Of a stretch of DNA of 64,000 nucleotides, positions 9,008-18,789 are shown piece after piece. The position numbers and the translations under genes are program-made. Each line of letters begins with the position of its first letter. Position 1 is the stretch's first letter. Source of the DNA: WGMI01 sp041739275. GTDB lineage: Bacteria > Bacteroidota > Bacteroidia > Flavobacteriales > Schleiferiaceae. The stretch covers positions 77,539 through 141,538 of the forward strand of contig JBGSOF010000020.1 in NCBI GenBank assembly GCA_041739275.1, read 5' to 3'. The notes below the pieces were generated by a model. That model made no database searches, had not been told where the DNA came from, and worked only from the letters and a program-made list of their open reading frames with translations.

Positions 9008-9511
9008 TTACTTCAGGGCTGAGATCGGCAAGAACACCGAGGTCTTAGCCCAGCGAAGTTCAACACCTTCGGCTTTCACCACAAAAAGCAATTGCTCCAC
9101 ATTCTCTGAAGTGCTTTGCGACTCGGCGGTTTGACGGGCTACGTCGCGGTTTTGTTTGTACTTGTACGCGCCCCAGTTGGCGTTGTCCATGTTCAAAATC
9201 CAAACCCAAGTCTTTTCTCCGGGAATCGTGAACAAGCCATATTTACCGGGCTTCACGACGGTTTCACCAATTTTGACGGCTTTGTCGAATTCGATGGTGG
9301 TGTTTTCGTTGGCGCCGGTCCTCCACACTTCACCATAAGGAACAAGGCCTCCGAAGATCGATCGACCTTTGACGCTCGGGGCGCTGTATTTTATAATGAC
9401 TTCAACGCCATCTATTTGGCCGCGAACTTCGCGCGCAGGGCTTTCTTTTTTCTCTTGAGCGTGTACACTCAAACCGACCAAACCGAAGACGAGGGCAAAG
9501 AAGATTTTCAT
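9008..9511 (-). CDS. DUF2911 family exported protein
   Basis: 167 aa with a signal peptide (MKIFFALVFGLVGLSVHAQ). The mature part matches DUF2911, a Bacteroidota-rich family of unknown function, with typical strings PYGEVWRTGANENTTIEF, KPGKYGLFTIPG and WVWILNMD. The family is beta-rich and presumed periplasmic. A consensus TAnnTTTG promoter lies about 30 bases upstream of the ATG, so it is probably transcribed on its own. Nothing in the sequence gives a biochemical activity. Confidence 0.88.
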   Translation of the reverse strand: MKIFFALVFGLVGLSVHAQEKKESPAREVRGQIDGVEVIIKYSAPSVKGRSIFGGLVPYGEVWRTGANENTTIEFDKAVKIGETVVKPGKYGLFTIPGEKTWVWILNMDNANWGAYKYKQNRDVARQTAESQSTSENVEQLLFVVKAEGVELRWAKTSVFLPISALK

Positions 9512-9543
9512 AATCCGTGTTTTTTGGGGATAAATGGGTTGCT

Positions 9544-9551
9544 CAAAGATA
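9544..9551 (-). promoter_or_regulatory. Bacteroidota -7 promoter box for the DUF2911 gene
   Basis: TATCTTTG on the minus strand matches TAnnTTTG exactly and lies 33 bases before the ATG at 9511. No clear -33 TTG was found. Confidence 0.6.
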
Positions 9552-9594
9552 GCCGTTGAGTAGAAGCTTCGAAGTCGGCTGAGCGACGCGGCGC

Positions 9595-11256
9595 TTAAAA
9601 TAAGCCTTCGATTTGGCCCTCCTCGTTGAGGTCGATGTTCAAACCCGCCGGATGTTCCGGCAAGCCGGGCATGCGCATCATGTCGCCCGCGATCGGCACC
9701 ACAAATCCCGCGCCTGCCGACAGTTCAATATCGTTGATTTCAAAGACAAAGCCCTTGGGTGCTCCGAGCAAGCCGGGGTCGTGCGAGATCGATTTCTGGG
9801 TCTTGGCCATGCAAATCAACGCATCATTCATACCAAGGCTGTCGATGAGGCGAAGCCGCGACTTGGCTTTGGCCGAATAACTCACCTTGGAAGCCCCGTA
9901 GAAGCCGCAGGCTATTTTTTCGATTTTGGCTTCGATGCGCTCGTTTCGTTCGTAAAGGAATTTCGGCTGTTTGGCTTCTCCGCCGCAGGCATCGACCACC
10001 GCCCGCGCCAAATCGATCCCACCCGCTCCTCCTTTGGCCCAGACCTCTGAACGCTCTGCGCGAACCTCCTGAGCGCCGCACAAGCGAATAAGCTCTTCGA
10101 TTTCTTCGGGCGAATCGGTCGGGAAGACGTTTATCGCCACCACGGGTTCGAAACCAAATTTTCGCGCGCTCGCAATGTGGTGCGCCAGATTTGCGAAACC
10201 TTCGCGAAGCGCTTCGACATCCGGGTTTTTGAGCAGGTCGAGGGCTTGCCTTCCGTGGTATTTGAGCGCGCGCACCGTGCATACCAAAACAATGGCCGAG
10301 GGGTAGAGACCGCTTTCTCGGCACTTGATGTCAATAAACTTCTCGCCCCCCAAATCGAAGCCAAATCCCGCTTCGGTCACCGTGTATTCGCTCAGGCTCA
10401 AGGCGAGTTTGGTTGCGAGAACTGTATTTGTGCCCTGGGCAATATTTGCAAAAGGGCCTCCGTGCACCAGAGCCGGGTTGTGCTCCAGCGTCTGCACCAA
10501 ATTGGGCATCAGAGCGTCGCGCAACAGAGCCGCCATAGAGCCTTGGGCGCGAATATCTCCTGCGCGCATGCCGGTTTTTCCGTTAGACGAAACAATGATT
10601 TGCGCCAGTCGATTTTTTAGATCCTTCGCATTTTGGGCGAGGCAGAGAATGGCCATCACTTCTGAGGCCACCGTGATGTCAAATCCGCTCTGACGCGGCA
10701 CTCCGTCGCTTTTTTTGCCCAATCCGACCATGACCGATCGCAGCGATCGATCGCTCAAATCCATCACCCTTTTCCAAAGAATGTCTCGGGGGTCGATTTT
10801 GGGCTCGAGCCGGTGGTGAAGGTGATTGTCGAGATAGGCGGACAACAAATTGTGCGCTTTTTCAACCGCATTAAAGTCGCCCGTAAAGTGGAGGTTGATG
10901 TCCTCCATCGGGCCGAGTTGGGCATAACCCCCACCCGTGGCACCGCCTTTTATGCCAAACACAGGGCCCAAAGAAGGTTCTCTTAAGGCCGCGACAGCTT
11001 TTTTGCCGAGGGCGCACAGGGCGTCGGTCAGGCCAACGGTGGTGGTGGTTTTTCCTTCGCCCGCCGGGGTCGGAGACACGGCCGATACCAAGACGAGCTT
11101 TCCGCGGGGCTTGGATTCGAGCTCGCGGGAATTGATTTCGATTTTTGAAACAAAGCGGCCTCGAGGAACGATGCGCTCAGCGGGTATGCCCAGTTGGGCT
11201 GCGATTTCTGAAATCGGACGCAGTTGGACGCGCCGCGCAATTTCTAAATCCGTCAT
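9595..11256 (-). CDS. fhs: Formate-tetrahydrofolate ligase
   Basis: Makes 10-formyl-THF from formate, THF and ATP, feeding purine synthesis and other one-carbon reactions. 553 aa, the usual bacterial length. The ATP-binding loop TPAGEGKTTTTVGLTDAL is intact, followed by the family's REPSLGPVFGIKGGATGGGY and the MEDINLHFTGD stretch; the C-terminus includes AGAGFVVPIAGDMMRMPGLP. It lies 19 bases downstream of the 2-oxoglutarate dehydrogenase E2 gene on the same strand, so it is probably the last gene of that operon. Confidence 0.96.
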   Translation of the reverse strand: MTDLEIARRVQLRPISEIAAQLGIPAERIVPRGRFVSKIEINSRELESKPRGKLVLVSAVSPTPAGEGKTTTTVGLTDALCALGKKAVAALREPSLGPVFGIKGGATGGGYAQLGPMEDINLHFTGDFNAVEKAHNLLSAYLDNHLHHRLEPKIDPRDILWKRVMDLSDRSLRSVMVGLGKKSDGVPRQSGFDITVASEVMAILCLAQNAKDLKNRLAQIIVSSNGKTGMRAGDIRAQGSMAALLRDALMPNLVQTLEHNPALVHGGPFANIAQGTNTVLATKLALSLSEYTVTEAGFGFDLGGEKFIDIKCRESGLYPSAIVLVCTVRALKYHGRQALDLLKNPDVEALREGFANLAHHIASARKFGFEPVVAINVFPTDSPEEIEELIRLCGAQEVRAERSEVWAKGGAGGIDLARAVVDACGGEAKQPKFLYERNERIEAKIEKIACGFYGASKVSYSAKAKSRLRLIDSLGMNDALICMAKTQKSISHDPGLLGAPKGFVFEINDIELSAGAGFVVPIAGDMMRMPGLPEHPAGLNIDLNEEGQIEGLF

Positions 11257-11275
11257 ACCGCTGTAAATTAAATTG

Positions 11276-12496
11276 TTAGAGCTCTAATGCGCGCTTTGTG
11301 TTTCCGTCCATGAGGTGTTCAGCCGGGTTTTCGAGCGCTTCTTTAACCGCCACCAAAAATCCGACGCTCTCTCTGCCGTCAATAATTCGGTGGTCGTAGC
11401 TCAGGGCCACGTACATAATGGGCCGAACGACCACTTGCCCCTCGCGCACCACGGCGCGTTCGACGATGTTGTGCATTCCGAGAATCGCACTCTGAGGCGG
11501 GTTGATGATGGGGGTCGAAAGCATCGATCCAAACACACCTCCGTTGGTGATGGTAAAAGTGCCCCCGGTCATTTCGTCCAAGGTGACTTCGCCTTCGCGA
11601 ACGCGGTTGGCCAGGCGCTTGATTTCGTTTTCGACCCCTGCGAAACTGAGGTTCTCCGCATTGCGCAACACGGGAACCATCAGGCCTTTAGGTCCGCTCA
11701 CAGCAATAGAAATATCGGCAAAATCAAAGCTCACCAATTCTTCTCCGTCGATCATCGAATTGACTTGTGGGAACAACTTGAGCGCGCGCACCACGGCCTT
11801 GGTGAAGAACGACATAAAGCCCAATCCCACCCCGTGTTTCGCAGCAAATGCTTCTTTGTATTCCGAGCGCAAATCGAAAATGGGCTGCATGTCGACCTCG
11901 TTGAAGGTGGTGAGCATGGCCGTTTCGTTTTTGACGGCGACCAGCCTCTTGGCGAGGCTTCTGCGAAGGCTGCTCATGCGCTTGCGCTCGCTCTGGCGAT
12001 TGCCCCCTTTTGACGTCCCCATGCTGTTGGCCGCCTTGCGCACATCTTCCACCGTCACGCGCCCATCTCGTCCACTGCCCGAAGCCATCGATACCCCTGT
12101 TTCGTCCATCAACTTTCGAGCGGCGGGCGAAGGAGATCCCGTAGCATAAGTCGTTGACGAGTCCGCGGCCGGGCTTGCAGGTTTTTCTGTCTTTTTGGGC
12201 GCTTCGACCGGTGCCTGAGCCGTTGGGGCGCTCGGAGCCGAGCCGGCCTCAGGAGCTTTGGCCGAGGTGTCGATCGTGCAGACCACCTGACCCACCGCTA
12301 CGGTTTGGCCCGCTTCGGCTATCAGAGAAATAATTCCGCTTTCTTCGGCAGGCAGGGCCAAAGTGGCTTTATCGCTGTCGATTTCGGCAATTTCTTGGTC
12401 TTTTTGGACGTAATCGCCCGTTTTCACCAACCACTGGGCGATTTCTACTTCAGAGATCGATTCGCCCGGCGAGGGCACTTTCATTTCGAGAATCAT
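11276..12496 (-). CDS. odhB: 2-oxoglutarate dehydrogenase E2, dihydrolipoamide succinyltransferase
   Basis: Transfers the succinyl group from lipoamide to CoA in the TCA cycle. 406 aa. One lipoyl domain with modifiable Lys43 in EIDSDKATLALPA, a Pro/Ala-rich linker (about 80-125), a peripheral subunit-binding domain (about 120-160, SPAARKLMDETGV), and a catalytic core ending in the CoA-dependent acyltransferase signature YDHRIIDGRE with its His and Asp. The single lipoyl domain and the adjacent E1 gene (16-base gap) identify it as the 2-oxoglutarate enzyme, not pyruvate or branched-chain. Confidence 0.95.
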   Translation of the reverse strand: MILEMKVPSPGESISEVEIAQWLVKTGDYVQKDQEIAEIDSDKATLALPAEESGIISLIAEAGQTVAVGQVVCTIDTSAKAPEAGSAPSAPTAQAPVEAPKKTEKPASPAADSSTTYATGSPSPAARKLMDETGVSMASGSGRDGRVTVEDVRKAANSMGTSKGGNRQSERKRMSSLRRSLAKRLVAVKNETAMLTTFNEVDMQPIFDLRSEYKEAFAAKHGVGLGFMSFFTKAVVRALKLFPQVNSMIDGEELVSFDFADISIAVSGPKGLMVPVLRNAENLSFAGVENEIKRLANRVREGEVTLDEMTGGTFTITNGGVFGSMLSTPIINPPQSAILGMHNIVERAVVREGQVVVRPIMYVALSYDHRIIDGRESVGFLVAVKEALENPAEHLMDGNTKRALEL

Positions 12497-12512
12497 TGCT
12501 TGCTGGGCTTAA

Positions 12513-15260
12513 TCAGGCTTGGAATACTCCGGAAATCACTTTTTCTTGAATGTGATGCGCTGCTTGGTGCGAACCCGAGGCGGGCGAGGCACTGGCGGGA
12601 GGACAAATTTCGATCCAGTCAACCGACCGAACCGTGAGCAAGATAAACGTTCGAGCACCCATGTTGGCGGGTTCTTCTTGCGCCCATACTCGCTTTGTGG
12701 CTTTGGGATAACGCTCGAGTACCGCTGCAAAGGCCTTTTCGGGAAAGGGATACAGCTGTTCGATCCGAACAATAGCCGTTTGGGTGTCTGCGATCTTTTC
12801 TCGCCGTTCGATGAGTTCGTAATAGAGCTTGCCCGAGCAAAAAACGAGCTTTTTAACTCCCTCCGGTTTCGGATTGTCCCGATCGAGAATCTCTTCGAAC
12901 CGGCCCGAACTGAATTCAGAAAGCGACGAAACACAGGCGGGGTGTCTGAGCAGGCTCTTGGGGCTCATCACCACTAAAGGCTTGCGGAACGGTCTGTGCA
13001 TCTGCCTTCTGAGCAAATGGAAGAAGTTGGCCGGCGTGGTGGCGTTTACAACTTGCATATTGAGCTGGGCACAGAGCTGGAGGAATCTTTCGAGGCGCGC
13101 AGACGAATGCTCGGCGCCTTGGCCTTCGTAGCCGTGGGGGAGCAGCAGCACCAAGCCGTTTTGTACTTTCCACTTGTCTTCGGCCGCCGCGAGGTATTGA
13201 TCGATGATGATTTGAGCCCCGTTGGCAAAATCGCCGAACTGCGCTTCCCAGAGCACCAGGCTATTCGGTCTCGCGAGTGCATAGCCGTAGTCGAAGCCCA
13301 GAACCCCGTACTCTGATAAATGCGAGTTGTATACTTCAAATCGCGCCTTGGCTCCGGGCAGCCGGTCGAGGAGATTGAACTCCTCTTCAGAATCTTCGAC
13401 TTTAACAATGGCGTGCCGATGCGAAAAGGTTCCACGTTCGGTATCCTCTCCGCTCAAACGCACTCCAAAGCCTTCGCGAATCAAGCTTCCGTAGGCCATC
13501 ATTTCGGCCATTCCCCAGTCGATGCGATCGCTCACCTCCACCATTTTGCGGCGGTCGTCGATCAATCGCTTGATTTTGTTGAAAAAGCCTTTGTCCGAAG
13601 GCAATTCTGTAAGGCTCTTCGCGATTTCGAGCAAGGCCGAATGTTCGACTCCGGTCTCTGGAGAGCGGTCAAAATCAGATTCAATGGCCGTTTCAAAATC
13701 GCGGTAATCCTCTTCGAGAAAGGGCGTAATTCGATTTTTAACAATCTTCTTCGACTCGTCGAAACGAGCTTCGAGCATGGCTTTGAACTCTTCTTCCATC
13801 GATCGGAGCACCTCGCTGCTCACCACCCCTTCCGATTCGAGCTTGGTGTAGTAAATCACCCTCGGATTGGGGTGCTTGGCGATGATTTTATAGAGCAAGG
13901 GCTGCGTAAACCGCGGCTCGTCTCCCTCGTTGTGGCCGTACTTGCGATAGCAGAGCAGGTCGATAAAAATATTCCGATGAAAGCACTGTCGGTATTCGAC
14001 GGCGAACAAGACCGCGTGGCAAACGGCCTCGGCATCGTCTCCATTGACGTGTAGCACAGGCGCCAGCACTACCTTGGCCAGGTCGGTGCAATAGGTCGAC
14101 GAGCGGGCGTCGAGATAGTTGGTTGTGAAGCCTACTTGGTTATTGATCACCAAGTGAATGGTTCCCCCTGTTCGATAACCATCGAGGGTTTCCATCTGAA
14201 CCACCTCATAAACCACGCCTTGGCCCGCAATGGCTGCGTCGCCGTGAATCAGAACCGGCAAAACGGCCCCGGCTTCGTTGCCGTGAAATTCGTCCCAACG
14301 GGCTCGGGCAATCCCCTCGACCACAGGGTCTACGGAGTCCAAATGAGAGGGGTTGGGCGAAAGGTTCATCCGAATTTCGCGCCCGGTGGCGGTGGTGCGA
14401 ATGCTCGAATACCCGAGGTGGTATTTTACGTCTCCGTCAAAGCCTTCTTCGTCGAATTCCTTGCCCTCGAACTCACTGAAGATTTCTCTTTGAGATTTTC
14501 CGAAGACGTTGGTCAACACATTCAAACGGCCTCGGTGCGCCATGCCCATCACCACTTCTTTTACGCCGACTTCGGCCGCGTGCTCAACGAGAAAATCGAG
14601 AGCGGGGATGAGGGCTTCGGCTCCTTCAACCGAGAAACGCTTTTGACCTACAAACTTGGTGTTCAGGAAGTTTTCGAACGAAACCGCCTCGTTCAGCTTG
14701 CGGAGGATGCGAATTTTTTGCTCGGGTAAAAACCGCGGCCGATTTTCGTTTTGATGGAGTTTTGACAAGATCCATCGCGTCTTTTCGCGATCGCGGATAT
14801 ACATAAACTCGATTCCGATCGAGCGGCAATAGACGGTTTTGAGGTGCTCTACAATCTTCCTCAAACTCGACGGAGCGGGCAAACCCAGTTCAGACGCCGC
14901 CATAAACCCTCGTTCGAGGTCGGCTTCAGACAGGCCGTAGTTCGACAATTCGAGGGTCGGGCTGTATGCCCGGCGGGCGCGAACCGGATTGGTTTCGGTA
15001 AACAGATGTCCTCTTTTCCGGTAGTCGACGATGAGATCGAGCACCTGAAATTCTTTTCGAACATCTTCGGGAACTTCAGCCCTCGAAGCAGAAACCGCGC
15101 CCTGATCAGGTTCGGCGGAATAGCTTTCGCGCGCGAAATCATATCCTTGAAAAAAGGCGCGCCAGCTGGGTTCAACGCTGTCCGGATGCGCCAAATAGCG
15201 CTCGTAGAGTTCGTCGACAAAGGCCGAGTGCACACTTCCCAAAAAGGAGTAGCGATCCAT
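12513..15260 (-). CDS. sucA: 2-oxoglutarate dehydrogenase E1 (thiamine-dependent)
   Basis: Decarboxylates 2-oxoglutarate and passes the succinyl unit to E2. 915 aa, normal for SucA/OdhA. The start MDRYSFLGS leads straight into the E2-binding N-terminal segment (FVDELYERYLAHPDSVEPSW). Landmarks are MAHRGRLNVLTNVFGK, the thiamine-diphosphate region GDAAIAGQGVVYE, HVNGDDAEAV, CYRKYGHNEGDEP, and a C-terminal transketolase-like half with LPHGYEGQGAEHSSAR. It is first of three genes (E1, E2, fhs), with a TAGTTTTG promoter box 26 bases upstream. The E3 subunit is not in the window. Confidence 0.97.
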   Translation of the reverse strand: MDRYSFLGSVHSAFVDELYERYLAHPDSVEPSWRAFFQGYDFARESYSAEPDQGAVSASRAEVPEDVRKEFQVLDLIVDYRKRGHLFTETNPVRARRAYSPTLELSNYGLSEADLERGFMAASELGLPAPSSLRKIVEHLKTVYCRSIGIEFMYIRDREKTRWILSKLHQNENRPRFLPEQKIRILRKLNEAVSFENFLNTKFVGQKRFSVEGAEALIPALDFLVEHAAEVGVKEVVMGMAHRGRLNVLTNVFGKSQREIFSEFEGKEFDEEGFDGDVKYHLGYSSIRTTATGREIRMNLSPNPSHLDSVDPVVEGIARARWDEFHGNEAGAVLPVLIHGDAAIAGQGVVYEVVQMETLDGYRTGGTIHLVINNQVGFTTNYLDARSSTYCTDLAKVVLAPVLHVNGDDAEAVCHAVLFAVEYRQCFHRNIFIDLLCYRKYGHNEGDEPRFTQPLLYKIIAKHPNPRVIYYTKLESEGVVSSEVLRSMEEEFKAMLEARFDESKKIVKNRITPFLEEDYRDFETAIESDFDRSPETGVEHSALLEIAKSLTELPSDKGFFNKIKRLIDDRRKMVEVSDRIDWGMAEMMAYGSLIREGFGVRLSGEDTERGTFSHRHAIVKVEDSEEEFNLLDRLPGAKARFEVYNSHLSEYGVLGFDYGYALARPNSLVLWEAQFGDFANGAQIIIDQYLAAAEDKWKVQNGLVLLLPHGYEGQGAEHSSARLERFLQLCAQLNMQVVNATTPANFFHLLRRQMHRPFRKPLVVMSPKSLLRHPACVSSLSEFSSGRFEEILDRDNPKPEGVKKLVFCSGKLYYELIERREKIADTQTAIVRIEQLYPFPEKAFAAVLERYPKATKRVWAQEEPANMGARTFILLTVRSVDWIEICPPASASPASGSHQAAHHIQEKVISGVFQA

Positions 15261-15285
15261 GGATTAAGGGGGATTCAGCGGTGCT

Positions 15286-15293
15286 CAAAACTA
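15286..15293 (-). promoter_or_regulatory. -7 promoter box for the odhAB-fhs operon
   Basis: TAGTTTTG on the minus strand matches TAnnTTTG and lies 26 bases before the E1 start codon. No convincing -33 element. Confidence 0.55.
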
Positions 15294-15346
15294 CGACAAC
15301 GCGAGATGCGAAGGGCGTGCATCGGCGAGGGCGCTCAGACAAACCG

Positions 15347-15354
15347 TAACTTTA
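15347..15354 (+). promoter_or_regulatory. Possible -7 promoter box for the barrel protein/amylase genes
   Basis: TAACTTTA differs from TAnnTTTG at the last base and lies 24 bases before the ATG at 15378, in the divergent gap with the 2-oxoglutarate dehydrogenase operon. Confidence 0.4.
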
Positions 15355-15377
15355 CGCTCCCTCACTGCAGAGACTCT

Positions 15378-16109
15378 ATGAAAGCTCTCCTTATTGCCGC
15401 GCTCGCACTGTCTTTCTGCGCACAGGCCCAACAGCCCGGGCGCTTCGAGAAGAAAGCCCCGAAGCCGGCTCCTGCACCTGTTCAAGACAGTGTTTCAGCC
15501 GCCGAAACCCCAGCGGTTCCGGTCGAGTCTCCGCCTCCGAATGCAGGCGAACAAAAGGCCAAATCCACGGGTGCGCCGGCGGGCAGCGAGGCCGAGGTGT
15601 ATAGCCCACGGTCGGGCCGTCCGGCCGAAGTCGCGAAGCAACAGGGTTCGGCAAACAAAGGATTTGACCCTTCTCGAATGACTTATGGCGGTTGGGCAAG
15701 CCTCCAATTTGGCTCCTACACCGTGGTTGGCCTCAGCCCTCGGGTGGGCTATTGGTTTACCGAACGACTCAATGCCGGTTTGGGTGTTACATATCTCTAT
15801 CTCAACGATCAAAGAGTGAAGCCAACCTATGAACAGAGCGTCTATGGTTTGAGTCCGTACGCTTCGTATAACGTCTTTGGCCCTTTGGCCATCAGCGTCG
15901 AATACGAAGTCTTGAATACCGATGTGCTGACGGTCAATCCGGTGAGCTATGAATACACCGTTACGAGAGATTGGGTTCCGGCGCTTTACGTAGGGCTTTC
16001 GTACATGCCGCCCGAGGGTGGGGTATTTTTCCAACTGCTCTACAATGTTTTGGACGGGCCGCAATCACTGTTTGCCAATCCCGTGATTCGTTTTGGAGGG
16101 AGCTTCTAG
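15378..16109 (+). CDS. Outer-membrane beta-barrel protein
   Basis: 243 aa from the ATG at 15378; the frame stays open far upstream, but that stretch is antisense to the E1 gene, and only this ATG opens a signal peptide (MKALLIAALALSFCAQAQ). After it comes a Pro/Ala-rich low-complexity linker (about residues 20-95), then alternating amphipathic strands (GLSPRVGYWFTERLNAGLG, GLSPYASYNVF) ending in an aromatic-glycine pattern IRFGGSF, as in small OMP barrels. Function unknown. It is 12 bases upstream of the secreted alpha-amylase and may be co-transcribed with it. Confidence 0.75.
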   Translation: MKALLIAALALSFCAQAQQPGRFEKKAPKPAPAPVQDSVSAAETPAVPVESPPPNAGEQKAKSTGAPAGSEAEVYSPRSGRPAEVAKQQGSANKGFDPSRMTYGGWASLQFGSYTVVGLSPRVGYWFTERLNAGLGVTYLYLNDQRVKPTYEQSVYGLSPYASYNVFGPLAISVEYEVLNTDVLTVNPVSYEYTVTRDWVPALYVGLSYMPPEGGVFFQLLYNVLDGPQSLFANPVIRFGGSF

Positions 16110-16121
16110 TGTTATAAAGTT

Positions 16122-18674
16122 ATGATAATGAAGTATATGAACTTATTGTGGTCGGGTTTAATCGCCCTTTCGAGCCTGTGTGCGACCGCCCAATCAGTAC
16201 CCGTGGTTTTGCGTCTCGATTTGCGCGGAATCGGCGGCTCGCCCGAGGGGGTCCATGTGGCGGGGAGTTTTCAGACCGCGCTCGGGCACACGGGCAATTG
16301 GGATCCCGCGGTTCACGAATTGGCGGACCTCGATGGCGACAGCATTTTTGAGCTTTCGATGGTGCTTCCGCAAGGCAGCTATGAATACAAATTTGTGAAC
16401 GGCAACGACTGGGGCGACGCGCACGACCAACTTGCTCCGGAATGCGGAATGTCTGCGGGCGGCGTGGTGAATCGCTGGATGATGGTGGGTGCCGCAGGCC
16501 TCGACCAACCCAGTGTTCGGCTTTCTGAGTGCGAGGGTTATACTTTGTTTGAAACCGATTTGGGCTCTTTGGCTCCCGACCCCGACGGGGTATTTGTGGT
16601 GGGCGATTTTTTGGACGAAGCCGGTTTGGGTGCCGATGGACAATTTGGCCTCAAGCTTTTGAGCCTCGGCCAGGGTCGATACGCGGCGCCTGCGTATCTC
16701 AAAGGTTCGGGCAGTGTGCTCTATCGCTTTCACAACGGAGAACATCCCAACTCTGCCGAAGGGGTTCCCGCGGCTTGCGCTTCGGCAGGCAACTACCGGC
16801 AAACACAGCGCACGTCGGCTCCAAGGCGTTTGAGCCATTGTTATGCCGATTGTGAAAGCTGCTTGTTCGACACCGAGTTTTCGACCTACTGGTGGAACGA
16901 CGCGGTCTTCTACGAAATTTTTGTGCGCAGTTTTTACGATTCCGATGCCAACGGACGGGGCGATTTTCAGGGCCTGATCGACAAACTCGACTACCTGAAC
17001 GACGGAGACCCCAACACCACCACCGATCTCGGAATTACGGGCATATGGCTGATGCCGATCAACCCCTCGCCCAGCTATCACGGCTACGACGTGACGAACT
17101 ATGAAGGCATTGAGGGCGACTACGGCAGCATGGCCGACTTCGAAGCGTTTCTCGACTCGGCGCACGCGCGGGGCATTAAAGTGATTATGGACTTCGTATT
17201 AAATCACAGTTCAAATCAGCACCCTTGGTTTACGGGGGCTCAGAGCAGTCCGAGTCATCCCGATCGAGCGCGCTACCGCTGGGCGACGAGCAATCCCGGA
17301 TATTTGGGTCCATGGGGGCAGACCGTTTGGCATCAAGCGAACGGCTTTTGGTATTACGGCTTGTTTTGGAGTGGGATGCCCGACCTCAACTACGACCATC
17401 CCGCCCTCAAAACCGATATGTTCAATGCTCTGAGCTTTTGGCAGAACAAAGGGATTGATGGCTTTCGCCTCGATGCCATTAAATATCTCGACGAAGACGG
17501 TTCGGTTCTCGAAAACACCCCGGAGACCTTCCAGCTCCTCCGCGACTACAATCAGCACGTCAAGGCCAACGACCCCGACTGCTTTAGCGTCGGCGAGGTC
17601 TGGTCGACCACTTCGAATGTGGTTCCCTATGTCGATTCCACTCTGCTCGACCTCTGTTTTGAATTCGATTTGGCCGGGGCTGTCCTCGGTGCGGTCAACG
17701 GAGGTTCGGCTCCGACTTTTCTCGGAACCTTCGAGAATGTCGTGCAATCTTATCCCGCTTTGCAATTGGCGCCTTTTCTCACCAACCACGATCAAGCTCG
17801 GGCCTTTGAGGTCTTGGGTTCAGACGTGCTCAAAATGAAACAAGCTGCGGCCTTGTACCTCTCTCTTCCGGGGGTGCCTTTTGTTTATTACGGCGAAGAA
17901 ATCGGCATGACGGGTTCGGGGGCCGACGAAAACAAGCGGACACCCATGCAGTGGAGTTCGGCGGCGCATGCGGGTTTTAGCACTGTAACTCCTTGGAGAT
18001 CGTCTAATTCAGACTACAATCAAAAGAATGTCGCCCTTCAGAACTCCGATCCGAACTCTTTGCTCAACGCATATCGCAAATTCATTCATGCGCGCAACTC
18101 GAGCATCGCGCTCAAAAGAGGTTATCCGCTGGCGGTACAGGGTTCGGATTCAGAAACCGGGGGGCTGATTCGCATTCACGAGGACGAAGCGGTTTTGGTG
18201 GCCGCAAATTTTGGGCATTCGCCTAAGTCGGGGGCTCAGTTTAGTTTGGCCATGTCGTCGCTGAATCCCGGGGTGTATTTGGCCACCGATCTGTTTACGG
18301 GCAATGCGCTCGGCAATGTCCAAGTAGACGCCCAAGGCGGTTTGGTGTATATGCCCTCGGGCGCGATGTCGGCACACGAAACTCAATATATCCGGCTGCT
18401 CGATTCGGCCAACATTTCTCTGGTAGAAACAGTCCCTGCTTTCGATGTCCGCGCCGTGCCGAATCCCGCCGACGAGCTCGTGCGCATCGATGGACTGGAT
18501 CTCCAAAAGAGTTGGACCCTCAAGGTTTTCTCGGCATCGGGACGGCAGTTGATGAACTACAGCCTCAAACCGGGCGAAGTTGAGCTCTCGGTGGCCGCCT
18601 TGCCGACCGGGGTTTACTTTCTGCACATCGAGCAAGCCAACCGATACAAAGTCGTTCGGCTCGCGGTCGATTGA
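16122..18674 (+). CDS. Secreted alpha-amylase (GH13) with E-set modules and T9SS sorting domain
   Basis: Hydrolyses alpha-1,4 glucan links in starch or glycogen outside the cell. 850 aa: signal peptide (1-24), two E-set/starch-binding-like modules (about 25-145 and 146-250; the second ends YADCESC), a GH13 TIM barrel (about 258-690), a C-terminal beta domain, and a type A T9SS sorting domain (about 775-850, PNPADELVRI to LPTGVYFLHIE). All four GH13 regions are visible: DFVLNH; GIDGFRLDA with nucleophile Asp451; VGEVW with acid/base Glu492; TNHDQA with Asp557. The enzyme should be active. The modules resemble those of the truncated gene at the left edge. An AraC regulator follows 115 bases later; any regulatory link is inference. 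Confidence 0.95.
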   Translation: MIMKYMNLLWSGLIALSSLCATAQSVPVVLRLDLRGIGGSPEGVHVAGSFQTALGHTGNWDPAVHELADLDGDSIFELSMVLPQGSYEYKFVNGNDWGDAHDQLAPECGMSAGGVVNRWMMVGAAGLDQPSVRLSECEGYTLFETDLGSLAPDPDGVFVVGDFLDEAGLGADGQFGLKLLSLGQGRYAAPAYLKGSGSVLYRFHNGEHPNSAEGVPAACASAGNYRQTQRTSAPRRLSHCYADCESCLFDTEFSTYWWNDAVFYEIFVRSFYDSDANGRGDFQGLIDKLDYLNDGDPNTTTDLGITGIWLMPINPSPSYHGYDVTNYEGIEGDYGSMADFEAFLDSAHARGIKVIMDFVLNHSSNQHPWFTGAQSSPSHPDRARYRWATSNPGYLGPWGQTVWHQANGFWYYGLFWSGMPDLNYDHPALKTDMFNALSFWQNKGIDGFRLDAIKYLDEDGSVLENTPETFQLLRDYNQHVKANDPDCFSVGEVWSTTSNVVPYVDSTLLDLCFEFDLAGAVLGAVNGGSAPTFLGTFENVVQSYPALQLAPFLTNHDQARAFEVLGSDVLKMKQAAALYLSLPGVPFVYYGEEIGMTGSGADENKRTPMQWSSAAHAGFSTVTPWRSSNSDYNQKNVALQNSDPNSLLNAYRKFIHARNSSIALKRGYPLAVQGSDSETGGLIRIHEDEAVLVAANFGHSPKSGAQFSLAMSSLNPGVYLATDLFTGNALGNVQVDAQGGLVYMPSGAMSAHETQYIRLLDSANISLVETVPAFDVRAVPNPADELVRIDGLDLQKSWTLKVFSASGRQLMNYSLKPGEVELSVAALPTGVYFLHIEQANRYKVVRLAVD

Positions 18675-18789
18675 ATTCAGAACTTGTTTACCCGGGTGAA
18701 CATCCCGGACGTCGGGCTCTTATTGTGCAATCTCTGAACGAACTGATCATTCGTTTGGCGCTGCTTTCCAGGCCTTTCCAAAAGAACCT

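Noticed and set aside
14844..15377. Upstream extension of the barrel-protein frame
   Set aside because: It lies antisense to the E1 gene and has no protein features; the ATG at 15378 opens a signal peptide.
16194..17165. 323-codon minus-strand frame inside the alpha-amylase
   Set aside because: Antisense shadow; the GH13 reading has all catalytic regions.
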